46,130 bases of DNA, from the NCBI GenBank assembly GCA_044377735.1, contig JBILYK010000018.1:1-46130 (forward strand), read 5' to 3'. The notes below the pieces were generated by a model, which did no database searches, had not been told where the DNA came from, and saw only the letters and a program-made list of their open reading frames with translations. This DNA comes from Tabrizicola_A sp044377735. Its GTDB lineage: Bacteria; Pseudomonadota; Alphaproteobacteria; Rhodobacterales; Rhodobacteraceae. Below, piece by piece: positions 15,692 to 22,856 of the stretch (its first letter is position 1; each line of letters opens with the position of its first letter). Made by a program: the position numbers and the translations under genes.

Positions 15692-16690
15692 TTATGCGGC
15701 CGCCACAGGCACCGCGCGGCTGAGGCCAGAGGCCAGACGCCGTTCATCCTTGGGGCTGACGCCAAACAGTTCCTGATAATGCCGCGCCATCGGTGCGGGT
15801 GTCAGATAGCCCACGGCTGCCGCAATCTCTCGCAAGGGATCGTTGGAATACAGCACCCGCTGCCGCGCCTTGGCCAGCCGCAAATGGCGGTAATAGCGCA
15901 AGGGGCTTTGCCCGGTTTCGCGCTTGAACAGCCGCTCAAAATGCCGCCCCGACATGGACACCGCCGCCGCGACATCGGGAATGCGCAACGGGTCTTCGAC
16001 ATGGGTCTCAAAAAGCCGGATCGCCTCACGGATCGGGGGCGTCAGGCGGTCTGCGGTAGAGGCAGTGCGCGCCACGGGGACCTTTTGGCTGGCATCTTCA
16101 TCGCGCACAAAGGGATGCTGGAACCAGCAGGCCACCTCGGTCATGCATTGGCGGCCCAGACGTTCCTCGATCAAGCGCAGCATCAGATCAAACACCGCGC
16201 CCGCGCCCGAGGCCGTTATGCGCCGCTTGTCGCGCAGGATCACCGCCTCGGAAGCCTTCACATCGGGGAACTCGGCCTTGAAGGCGGCCTCATAGCACCA
16301 ATGCACCGAACAGCCGCGCCCCTCCATCAGCCCGGCACGCGCCAGCGGGAAAATCCCGCCAGAAAACGCGCCCAAGGTCAGGCCCGTCCGCTCCAGCCAG
16401 CGCAGGCGCGCGGGGCTTTGGCGCAGATCGACAAACTCTGCCGTTGGGGGCGAGATCAGATAAAGATGATCCACGCCCGCCAGATCGGCCAAGGTCACAT
16501 CAGGTTCAAACCGCACCTCAGCCGAGGACCGCACCGGCGCGTGAGTCTCTGACACCAGCCGCCATTCGAACTCACGCCGGCCCATAATTTCATTGGCCGC
16601 CCGCAAAGGCTCAATCGCTGAGGTCAAGCAGGCCATGGGGAAGCCCGGAAACATCAGGAAACCCAGACGCAGGGGGCCTTCGCTTGGCAT
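15692..16690 (-). CDS. GlxA-family AraC-type regulator (332 aa), downstream of dmmC
   Basis: This transcription activator has an N-terminal DJ-1/PfpI-like amidotransferase-fold sensor (about 8-190, with a GAFSGGIFPLARAGL elbow region where the catalytic Cys is replaced by Ser). A C-terminal AraC DNA-binding domain (about 225-325) contains IPDVAAAVSMSGRHFERLFKR and the second helix set LREIAAAVGYLTPAPMARHYQ. The class includes GbdR, CdhR and SouR, which sense betaine, carnitine and sarcosine, so a methylated amine or N-methyl compound is a natural ligand. The start is the ATG at 16690 with AGGAGA. It begins only 13 nt after dmmC, so it is probably the last gene of the dmm operon. Confidence 0.9.
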   Translation of the reverse strand: MPSEGPLRLGFLMFPGFPMACLTSAIEPLRAANEIMGRREFEWRLVSETHAPVRSSAEVRFEPDVTLADLAGVDHLYLISPPTAEFVDLRQSPARLRWLERTGLTLGAFSGGIFPLARAGLMEGRGCSVHWCYEAAFKAEFPDVKASEAVILRDKRRITASGAGAVFDLMLRLIEERLGRQCMTEVACWFQHPFVRDEDASQKVPVARTASTADRLTPPIREAIRLFETHVEDPLRIPDVAAAVSMSGRHFERLFKRETGQSPLRYYRHLRLAKARQRVLYSNDPLREIAAAVGYLTPAPMARHYQELFGVSPKDERRLASGLSRAVPVAAA

Positions 16691-16703
16691 ATCGGGTCTC
16701 CTG

Positions 16704-17771
16704 TCAGTCTTCGGACCACCAACCGGGCGAGGTGGGTTGGCCATCGTCATACTGCGACAGCCAATGAGCCATCGCATCGCGGTTGCGGATAAAGCCCTTG
16801 TAGGCGGCCAGATCGGGGTGCAGATCGCGCACCACACGGTGCAGGCGGCGGCCCCATTTCGGCACGGTGACCAGCTCTTCGAACTTGCCAAGATAGGCGC
16901 GGATATCAAAGCAGATCGCGTTGGAGCGCGGCAGGCGATAGAGCGTCTGCAGCTCCACCCGCAGGTGCATCATTTGGCCCATGTTTTCGTGGGTCAGTGC
17001 GGTGCGCATGTGGCCCCACTCGGGGTAGGTTTCCGGCGCGGTGTCCAACAGCGGGTTCACCGTCATTGTCCAGTTATAGCGCCGGACAGGTGCCCCGTGC
17101 TGAAGTTTCATCAGAAACTTTAGTGCCCGATCAAAGATACCCTTTTCATGGGCCAAGGGCACCGGTGCGTGCCATTCGTGAAAATTCATCCCAATGTTGA
17201 AATCAAGCGACCAGTCGGCCTGCGTTGTGACCATGCCTGCATCGACCCAGAGCGTGCCTTCGCGTTCGTCCTGCAAGGTGAAATCGCCTTGGGTCTGGCG
17301 GCTGATGTATTCCATCGGGCCATAAGGCAGGGTGGAATCGTCGAGGAAGGTGAACTTCTGGTCAATGCCCAAGGGGCGGTTGATCCAGTGCCAGCGATTG
17401 CCGTCCTTGGTCAGCGAAAACCACTGCGGATAGTCCCGCGCCTTGGTTTCCATGATGAGCTCCAGCAGGTCCCAGCCTGCCAGCGTCATATGCGGCAGCG
17501 ATTGGCAGCGCAGCGGGTCCTTGGCCAACACCCGCGCCCGGTCGCGCATTTCGCTAAGGTAATGCTCATCCACGTCAAAGGTATGCTCAAAGACCGAGCC
17601 TTTGCGCCCGGGCACATGCGGCTCCATATTGACCGAATACATGTAATCGTCACGGTCAAACGGGAACGGAAAGCGCCGAATTCCCGCTGGCGAATTGCGA
17701 TAGGTGAAGTCGTCGCAATAGGTCTCGTCGCGGAAAAAGTCATCGAAGCCGTATTTGAAATCAAGGCTCAT
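16704..17771 (-). CDS. dmmC: Dimethylamine monooxygenase haem subunit, DUF3445/HODM family (355 aa)
   Basis: This protein belongs to the haem-dependent oxidative N-demethylase family (DUF3445). It is the proposed catalytic haem subunit of the three-part DMA monooxygenase that turns dimethylamine into methylamine plus formaldehyde using O2 and electrons from DmmB. The protein is soluble and acidic and rich in aromatic residues. RREYNW-like and HAPVPLAHEKGIFDR segments lie near 215-235, and the C-terminal part is rich in Arg/His. The gene order D-A-B-C on this strand matches the published dmmDABC nomenclature of Ruegeria pomeroyi. It follows dmmB with a 9-nt gap. Confidence 0.88.
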   Translation of the reverse strand: MSLDFKYGFDDFFRDETYCDDFTYRNSPAGIRRFPFPFDRDDYMYSVNMEPHVPGRKGSVFEHTFDVDEHYLSEMRDRARVLAKDPLRCQSLPHMTLAGWDLLELIMETKARDYPQWFSLTKDGNRWHWINRPLGIDQKFTFLDDSTLPYGPMEYISRQTQGDFTLQDEREGTLWVDAGMVTTQADWSLDFNIGMNFHEWHAPVPLAHEKGIFDRALKFLMKLQHGAPVRRYNWTMTVNPLLDTAPETYPEWGHMRTALTHENMGQMMHLRVELQTLYRLPRSNAICFDIRAYLGKFEELVTVPKWGRRLHRVVRDLHPDLAAYKGFIRNRDAMAHWLSQYDDGQPTSPGWWSED

Positions 17772-17780
17772 CGGTCTCTC

Positions 17781-18743
17781 CTAGCGGTCGATCACCAGCG
17801 CCTTGCCGGTGAAGCGGCTGACGCAGGGCATGATTTTGGTGTTGCTGGCCATTTCGTCGGGCGACAGCCAATGATCGCGGTGGTCGATATGGCCATCACA
17901 GCGGGTGACATTGGTCTCGCACTGGCCGCAGGCTCCGCCACGGCAGAGATAGGGCGCATCAACGCCGGCGGCCTCCATCGCCTCAAGCAGCGATTGGGTC
18001 GGACCGACAGAAATGGTCTTGCCCGAGGCCGCAAGCTCCACCTCGAACCGATCCCCGGTGCCTGGCGCGGTGAATTCTTCAAAATGCACGGCATGTTCGG
18101 GCAAACCGGCCGCGGCGGCGGTGGCGCGCACCCAATTCAGCATGCCCTTTGGCCCACAGCAGTACAGATGCGTGCCTATGGGTTGCCGCGCCAGAATATC
18201 GACCAAGGGCATTTGCTGGCCCATCTCGTCGAAGTAAAGGTTCACCTTGTCACCATGCGCCACCTTCAGCTCATCGCCATAGGCGCAAAGCGCTGGGTTG
18301 CGGGCGGCGTAGTGGAGCTCAAACTTGCCGCCAAAGCGGGTGAGCTGGTGCATCATGGCAAGGAACGGCGTTATGCCGATACCGCCCGCGAAGAACAGAT
18401 GTTTCCGCGCGCGGTTGTCCAGTGGGAAGAGGTTCATCGGGTGCGACAGCACCACGTCCATTCCGGGTTTAACATGCTGGTGCATGTAAAGCGAACCGCC
18501 GCGCCCCTGATCGTCCCGGCGCACCGAGATTTCATAGCCCGACTGGTCTTCCGGGTCGGACATCAGCGAATAGGGGTTCAGCCGCCGCGTGCCGTGGTCG
18601 TCCATCTCCACCACGGTATGCGCGCCGCCCGAAAAGGCCGGAAGATCGCCACCATCGCGGGCAACAAAGCGGAACCGGGTAATGAGGTCATTGACCTTGA
18701 CCACCTCGGCCACGCGAACATTCAGTTTTGCGCCACCGCTCAT
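17781..18743 (-). CDS. dmmB: Dimethylamine monooxygenase reductase, PDR/VanB-type (320 aa)
   Basis: This electron-transfer subunit has an N-terminal FMN/FAD-binding barrel (RLNPYSLMSDPED, about 57-69), a central NAD(P)H domain (KHLFFAGGIGITPFLAMM, about 114-131; YCCGPKGMLNWV, about 193-204) and a C-terminal plant-type 2Fe-2S ferredoxin domain with CRGGACGQC and a final Cys near 303. This is the phthalate dioxygenase reductase/VanB layout. In the dmm operon it passes NADH electrons to the haem subunit. Its start overlaps the dmmA stop (ATGA at 18740). Confidence 0.92.
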   Translation of the reverse strand: MSGGAKLNVRVAEVVKVNDLITRFRFVARDGGDLPAFSGGAHTVVEMDDHGTRRLNPYSLMSDPEDQSGYEISVRRDDQGRGGSLYMHQHVKPGMDVVLSHPMNLFPLDNRARKHLFFAGGIGITPFLAMMHQLTRFGGKFELHYAARNPALCAYGDELKVAHGDKVNLYFDEMGQQMPLVDILARQPIGTHLYCCGPKGMLNWVRATAAAAGLPEHAVHFEEFTAPGTGDRFEVELAASGKTISVGPTQSLLEAMEAAGVDAPYLCRGGACGQCETNVTRCDGHIDHRDHWLSPDEMASNTKIMPCVSRFTGKALVIDR

Positions 18744-19381
18744 TTGAACCGCTCCACTGCTGGGGGGATTTGCCCCTTGTCTTCCGCATCAATGTTCACG
18801 CCCTGAAAGGCCGCGAGCCGGCGCGAATAGTGGTCACGCACGTAAAGATGCAAACCGCAATGGCTGCACTGGAACGGATCGGTTTTGACGTTCTCTGTGA
18901 TGCCTTTGCAATGCACGCATTGCACGCGCCGCACGGTGGATCCGCGATGTTCCTTTTGAATATCAACATGGGGGAAACCCAAGGCCATCACATCCCGCTC
19001 GGCCTGTCCCATCAGACCTTCGGTGCCGGTCAGGTAAACCTGCGCGCCCATCGGGGCGTCTTGCAGCACGCGGGCCAGCCGGAACAAAAGCGTCGGGATC
19101 GAGGCGGCCTTTTGGGCCTGCTTGGCCCCAAGGGCTTCGATCTTGGCCCATTGATCGGTGCCATTCGAGCCTGCAGTGTAGAGAATATGGCTGTGGGCCA
19201 GCATTGCGGCCGGATCGGCAGCCTTGGTAACCATCTCGGCCACCGCCTCGGCCCCCTCGCCATCCGCGACGATCAGGTGAAAGGCCCCCGGGCGCGGTTC
19301 CAGCACGCCGTAAACGGGGCGGCTTATCATCGAGGGGGGAAACTCGGTCTTTGTCATCTCGTCCGCACTTTGCCCATTCAT
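18740..19381 (-). CDS. dmmA: Dimethylamine monooxygenase subunit DmmA family (213 aa)
   Basis: This is the small third subunit of the DMA monooxygenase. The N-terminal two-thirds looks like a nucleotide or flavodoxin-like fold (AHSHILYTAGSNG, VYLTGTEGLMGQAERDV). The C-terminal 45 residues hold two CxxC pairs (CVHC near 165 and CSHC near 182), which suggests a zinc-ribbon or rubredoxin-like metal site for electron transfer or assembly. The start is the ATG at 19381 with AGGA six bases ahead; an internal ATG at 19357 is less well placed. It precedes dmmB with a 4-nt overlap. Confidence 0.87.
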   Translation of the reverse strand: MNGQSADEMTKTEFPPSMISRPVYGVLEPRPGAFHLIVADGEGAEAVAEMVTKAADPAAMLAHSHILYTAGSNGTDQWAKIEALGAKQAQKAASIPTLLFRLARVLQDAPMGAQVYLTGTEGLMGQAERDVMALGFPHVDIQKEHRGSTVRRVQCVHCKGITENVKTDPFQCSHCGLHLYVRDHYSRRLAAFQGVNIDAEDKGQIPPAVERFK

Positions 19382-19388
19382 CTGTTCC

Positions 19389-19438
19389 TAAATATCCCCG
19401 CCGGAGGCTTCCGAAGCCGGGGCAAGCGCCCGGCGGGG
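19389..19438. repeat. Dispersed palindromic repeat between dmmD and dmmA
   Basis: taaatatccccgccggaggc followed by ttccgaagccgg and a 9-bp inverted repeat (ccccgccgg 19396-19404 / ccggcgggg 19430-19438) fills most of the 67-bp gap. A close variant occurs at 87-110. Motifs of this kind are common between genes in Rhodobacteraceae. Here it lies within an operon and could attenuate or process the mRNA. Confidence 0.5.
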
Positions 19439-19448
19439 TGGCTCAGTC

Positions 19449-20588
19449 TTAGCCCTGAACCGACCGACGCTTTTTGTCGACGTCATAGAACGGCAGTGCG
19501 GCCGACTTGCCCCTGATCGGGCCATGGGTTCCGCAACGCACTTCCAGCGCGGTGCCGTTATTGGCATCGGCCACCGGCAGGCGGGCGATGGCCACGGTCC
19601 AGTCATGCAGGGGCGAATACATCGCTTGGGTCACAACGCCCACCTGCGCGCCGCCTTTGAACACCGGGGCGCCGTTGCCGGGCACGTTCTTGCCTTCCAG
19701 CATCATGCCGGAAATCTTGAACCGCTCTTTGCCCTTCAAACGGTAATGCTCTTCCGCACCGCGGAAGCCGACCTTGCCGGGCGAGACGGTGAAATCAAGG
19801 CCAAGCTCCCACAGCGTGTCGCCGGGACCTTCGTTTTCGAACGGATACATTTCCGAATTGTCGAAGGGGAAGAACAAAAGATACGATTCGGTGCGCAGCA
19901 TATCCAGCGTGGTAAAGCGGCAGGGGATGATGCCCATCGCGGCACCTTCCTCCAAAATGCGGTCCCAGATCATCGGTGCGTCTTGGCCACGGCAGAAAAT
20001 CTCATAGCCGCGCTCACCGGTGTATCCGGTGCGGCTGATGGTGATCGGCTTGCCAAATAGGCTTGCACCCATGTGGCTGAAATAGGCGAGATTGCGGATG
20101 CCCGGGATGTGCTTTTCCAGATAGTCCACCGCCAGTGGGCCTTGCAGCGACAAATCGTGCAGGTTGTCGTCAAAGCGCACCGACACATCACGCCCAGTGG
20201 CGGCCATCGTCAGCTGCTCATGCCCTTGGCCCGAGCCGTGGACGACCATAAAGCTGTCCGGTCCCATGCGGTAAATCACGCAGTCATCCACGAACTTGCC
20301 CGCGTCGTTCAGCATGCAGGCGTAAACCGCCTTGCCCGGCATGAGTTTTTCCATGTTCCGCGTGGTGGCGCGTTCGATGACATGGGCCGCCGCGTGGCCA
20401 GTGATATGCACCTTTTTCAGGCCCGAGACATCCATGAGGCCCGCTTTGGTGCGGATCGCCATGTATTCGGCATCCGGATCACCCTTTTCATAAGACCAGG
20501 CCGTGCCCATGCCCGACCAGTCTTCCAGATTCGAGCCAAGAGCACGGTGGCGATCACCCAGCGTTGAAAAGCGCCAAGAATTGGTCAT
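19449..20588 (-). CDS. dmmD: GcvT-like folate-dependent protein DmmD (379 aa)
   Basis: This is an aminomethyltransferase-fold protein related to GcvT and DmdA. It has MDVSGLKKVHITG (about 51-63) and SRTGYTGERGYEIF (about 193-206) as folate-domain markers, with a normal length for a single-domain GcvT homologue. In Ruegeria pomeroyi, dmmD is needed for growth on methylated amines although not for DMA monooxygenase activity. A plausible job is transferring DMA-derived formaldehyde to tetrahydrofolate. The start is the ATG at 20588 with GGGAGA. It opens the dmmDABC operon. DmdA (DMSP demethylase) was considered; the operon context argues for DmmD. Confidence 0.85.
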   Translation of the reverse strand: MTNSWRFSTLGDRHRALGSNLEDWSGMGTAWSYEKGDPDAEYMAIRTKAGLMDVSGLKKVHITGHAAAHVIERATTRNMEKLMPGKAVYACMLNDAGKFVDDCVIYRMGPDSFMVVHGSGQGHEQLTMAATGRDVSVRFDDNLHDLSLQGPLAVDYLEKHIPGIRNLAYFSHMGASLFGKPITISRTGYTGERGYEIFCRGQDAPMIWDRILEEGAAMGIIPCRFTTLDMLRTESYLLFFPFDNSEMYPFENEGPGDTLWELGLDFTVSPGKVGFRGAEEHYRLKGKERFKISGMMLEGKNVPGNGAPVFKGGAQVGVVTQAMYSPLHDWTVAIARLPVADANNGTALEVRCGTHGPIRGKSAALPFYDVDKKRRSVQG

Positions 20589-20612
20589 CTGCAGTCTCCC
20601 TGAAGTACGTTC

Positions 20613-20684
20613 ATTTTCGACAATTCTGTTAGGGTTCGCGACGAAAATCAATAATGAAATGCAATTTATTTTCTTCTGAGAAAA
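20613..20684. promoter_or_regulatory. AT-rich promoter region of dmmD with two inverted repeats
   Basis: attttcg (20613-20619) and cgaaaat (20642-20648) form an inverted pair, and TTTTCT-tctg-AGAAAA (20669-20684) is a tight dyad. The region is much richer in A+T than its surroundings. The CGAAAA half-sites recall the repeats upstream of the mgd operon and may be bound by the AraC-type regulator encoded at the end of this operon. Confidence 0.4.
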
Positions 20685-20694
20685 CATTCTTCAT

Positions 20695-20724
20695 AAAAAA
20701 GGGGCCGCTTGCGCAGCCCCTTTT
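20695..20724 (-). terminator. Rho-independent terminator after the dmm-side APC permease
   Basis: On the minus strand, GGGGCTGC-gcaa-GCGGCCCC is followed by TTTTTT (plus strand 20695-20724), 25 nt after the permease stop. A shorter T-run on the other side means it could also work in the other direction. Confidence 0.85.
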
Positions 20725-20748
20725 CCGATTACTGCGCGACGCGCGCTC

Positions 20749-22512
20749 TTAGGCAGGGAGCACGAAGAACCAATTGGCCCAAAGCACCACCGCAGCACCG
20801 GCCACAAGGGCCAGATAGGGCAGCATTCCAGCCTTGCGGACACCCATATCGCCGTCAGCAAGCCCAAGATCCAGATAGGTCTCTTTCGGGAACTTGCCGC
20901 CGTCTTGCAGGTAATGGCGATACCAGAACACTGGGATGATAAACGAGGCAAAGATCAGACCCGACCACAGCGCATTCTCATAGCCCCAGACCTTGGCGCC
21001 AGCGCCAAGGATCAGCGCGTTCACGAAGGCCAAAAACGTGTTGAAGCCGATCAAAGCGGTCGGAGCTTTCCACGGACGTTCGATATGCGCCGAATCGATG
21101 CGGTGGATCCAGCCAGCATTCAAGTTCAGGAAGTTGAACAGGATGTAACCGACGTTCGAGATGGCCAGAACGTAGAAGTAGCCACCCACGTCCGAAGCCA
21201 GCGCCAAGAGGACCACGTTGAAGGCAAAGTCGGTCCACATCGCCTTGGAGGGAACACCCTTTTCGTTGACCGTGGACAGATACTTCGGCAGCCAGCCGTC
21301 TTTCGAGCCCTGATAGAGCGTGCGCGACGACCCGGCGAGCGCGGTCATGATGGCCATGAACAGAGCCATGATCATCAAGATCACGAAGATCTGGGTGATC
21401 ACCGGCCCGCCGCCAATCATGTTGCCAAGGGCTTCGCCCACGCCGGTGCCATCAACGATGCCAGCGGCCAGCATGCCCTCTTGGCCCAAGACACCTTGGA
21501 ACGAGAAGGGGATCAGGAAGAAGAACACTGCGCACAGAAGGCCCGAGTAAAAGATCGCGCGGAAGGTGTCGCGCTTGGGGTCTTTCAGTTCGGCGGTATA
21601 GCACACGGCGGTTTCAAAGCCGTAGGTCGACCACGCGGCGATATAAAGGCCGCCCAAGAACAGCGTCCAGCCACCGATGTTCCATTCGCCATCCACGCCC
21701 GAGTAGGCGGCGGTGGGGGGCAAGAGGCTGGTAACATTCATGGTGTCGATGGCGCCGGTGAAAATCGGCACAAGGCCAACCAGCAGCAAGGGCACCAGAA
21801 CGATGATCGCCAGCCATTTCTGAGCATTGGCGGTCGAGGCGATGCCGCGATGCTGGATGGTCATGATGACCAGCATCAGCGCAACACCGATCAGGAAGGT
21901 CGAGTTGAAGTGCAAGGTGCCAAGGCCCGGAATCGTCAGGGTAAAGGCTTCGAACACCCGGAACCACGGGGTCATTGCGGTCACGCCATCGGCGGCAGCC
22001 ACCGCGTTGATGGCGTCCGCAGCCGTCACACCGGCGTTGGCGGCCATGTAATCAATCACCGACTGGGTTTCAGCCGTGTAGCTGGCGATATTCGCCGCGA
22101 CCCAATCGATGACCTGCTGGCTTTCCGCCAAGGGAATCGGGAAGAGCGCGTTCAGAATGTAACCGGCAGCAATCGCGCAGCCGAGCGACAGCACGGGCGA
22201 CCACGCAAACCAGTTGCACCACACCGAGAGGGGCGCGATCAGCTTGGAATAACGCAGCCATGCTGTTGCGCCATAGACCGAGGTCCCGCCCGACTTGTTG
22301 CCGAACATCCCGGCCATCTCGGCGTAAGTGAAGCTTTGCAAGAACCCCATCACCATCGAGATCATCCAGACCGCGAAGGCCAGCTTGCCCGTGGTCCCCG
22401 CGATGCCACCGATCGAGAAAAGCACCAAGGGCGGCACACCTGCCGCAACCCAAAAGGCGCCCTTCCAGCTTAGCGCCCGGACCATTTGGCCCGAACCTTG
22501 TTCCGTCGTCAT
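20749..22512 (-). CDS. APC-family permease with large extracytoplasmic insertion, likely methylated-amine uptake (587 aa)
   Basis: This is an amino acid-polyamine-organocation transporter with about 12 membrane helices. Helix 1 contains VAAGVPPLVLFSIGGIAGTT, the unwound substrate-binding region. Unusually, residues about 125-200 form a hydrophilic insertion after the third helix. It includes two copies of an 18-residue unit (QQVIDWVAAN 132-141, QSVIDYMAAN 150-159). The protein is longer than a normal APC member (450-500 aa). It is flanked by tmm and dmmDABC on the same strand, each separated by a terminator, so it is its own transcript. Import of DMA or TMA is inferred from the context. The start is the ATG at 22512 with AGGAGA. 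Confidence 0.87.
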   Translation of the reverse strand: MTTEQGSGQMVRALSWKGAFWVAAGVPPLVLFSIGGIAGTTGKLAFAVWMISMVMGFLQSFTYAEMAGMFGNKSGGTSVYGATAWLRYSKLIAPLSVWCNWFAWSPVLSLGCAIAAGYILNALFPIPLAESQQVIDWVAANIASYTAETQSVIDYMAANAGVTAADAINAVAAADGVTAMTPWFRVFEAFTLTIPGLGTLHFNSTFLIGVALMLVIMTIQHRGIASTANAQKWLAIIVLVPLLLVGLVPIFTGAIDTMNVTSLLPPTAAYSGVDGEWNIGGWTLFLGGLYIAAWSTYGFETAVCYTAELKDPKRDTFRAIFYSGLLCAVFFFLIPFSFQGVLGQEGMLAAGIVDGTGVGEALGNMIGGGPVITQIFVILMIMALFMAIMTALAGSSRTLYQGSKDGWLPKYLSTVNEKGVPSKAMWTDFAFNVVLLALASDVGGYFYVLAISNVGYILFNFLNLNAGWIHRIDSAHIERPWKAPTALIGFNTFLAFVNALILGAGAKVWGYENALWSGLIFASFIIPVFWYRHYLQDGGKFPKETYLDLGLADGDMGVRKAGMLPYLALVAGAAVVLWANWFFVLPA

Positions 22513-22806
22513 GTCCCATTTCTCCTGTTGAACCCGGCGGATGTTTGGCGGGGCCTTGCCCCTCCCCTCCGCACGTTGATTGTCAAGCGTTCCAGCCGCG
22601 CCATGGCGCAGCGAGAAGGTCTTGTCTCCTTGTTCCAGCGTTTCCGTCGGACGGGCACAGGCGGCTCACACGCCTGCGTCCCGATGTCGCGAGAAAAGCA
22701 CGTGGAGGCATTTAAGGCGAGTAAAATTTCATCTTTGCGAAAAAATGTTTCCTGTGAATCCTGCAGGCCACCGCAACCGTGTGCGAGTTGTCTGAATTCT
22801 AAACAA
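22513..22806 (-). promoter_or_regulatory. Long leader of the APC permease with three hairpins and a tandem motif
   Basis: This gap of nearly 300 nt holds no gene. On the minus strand it can form GGG(A)CGCAGGCG-loop-CGCCTGTGCCC (22653-22682), the dyad GCGCCATGGCGC (22598-22609) and GGGGC-aag-GCCCC (22550-22562). After each of the first two, the motif GCTGGAAC-N4/5-GACAA occurs (GCTGGAACAAGGAGACAA and GCTGGAACGCTTGACAA). It matches no riboswitch I know. It may be a structured 5' leader or may contain a small RNA. Confidence 0.4.
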
Positions 22807-22837
22807 AAAAGGCCCCCGGCAATGCACCGAGGGCCCT
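22804..22837 (-). terminator. Rho-independent terminator after tmm
   Basis: Minus strand GGGCCCTCGG-tgcatt-GCCGGGGGCC is followed by TTTTTT. It begins about 20 nt after the tmm stop codon and separates tmm from the permease leader. Confidence 0.85.
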
Positions 22838-22856
22838 TCAGAAAGCAGGGAGTGGA

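Noticed and set aside
17148..18806. Plus-strand frame of 552 codons over dmmB and dmmC
   Set aside because: It is an antisense shadow in GC-rich DNA. The minus strand encodes recognisable reductase and haem-subunit proteins.
19449..20588. DmdA (DMSP demethylase) as identity of the GcvT-like gene
   Set aside because: The protein shares the fold, but it heads the dmmABC operon exactly as dmmD does; no DMSP-specific partner other than the distant DmdC-like gene was seen.
20905..22473. Plus-strand frame of 522 codons opposite the dmm-side permease
   Set aside because: Low-complexity His/Gln/Arg/Asp-rich product antisense to a convincing 12-helix transporter.
20589..22806. Glycine riboswitch before the GcvT-like gene or the permease
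   Set aside because: The conserved glycine aptamer cores are not present; the leader hairpins do not follow that architecture.
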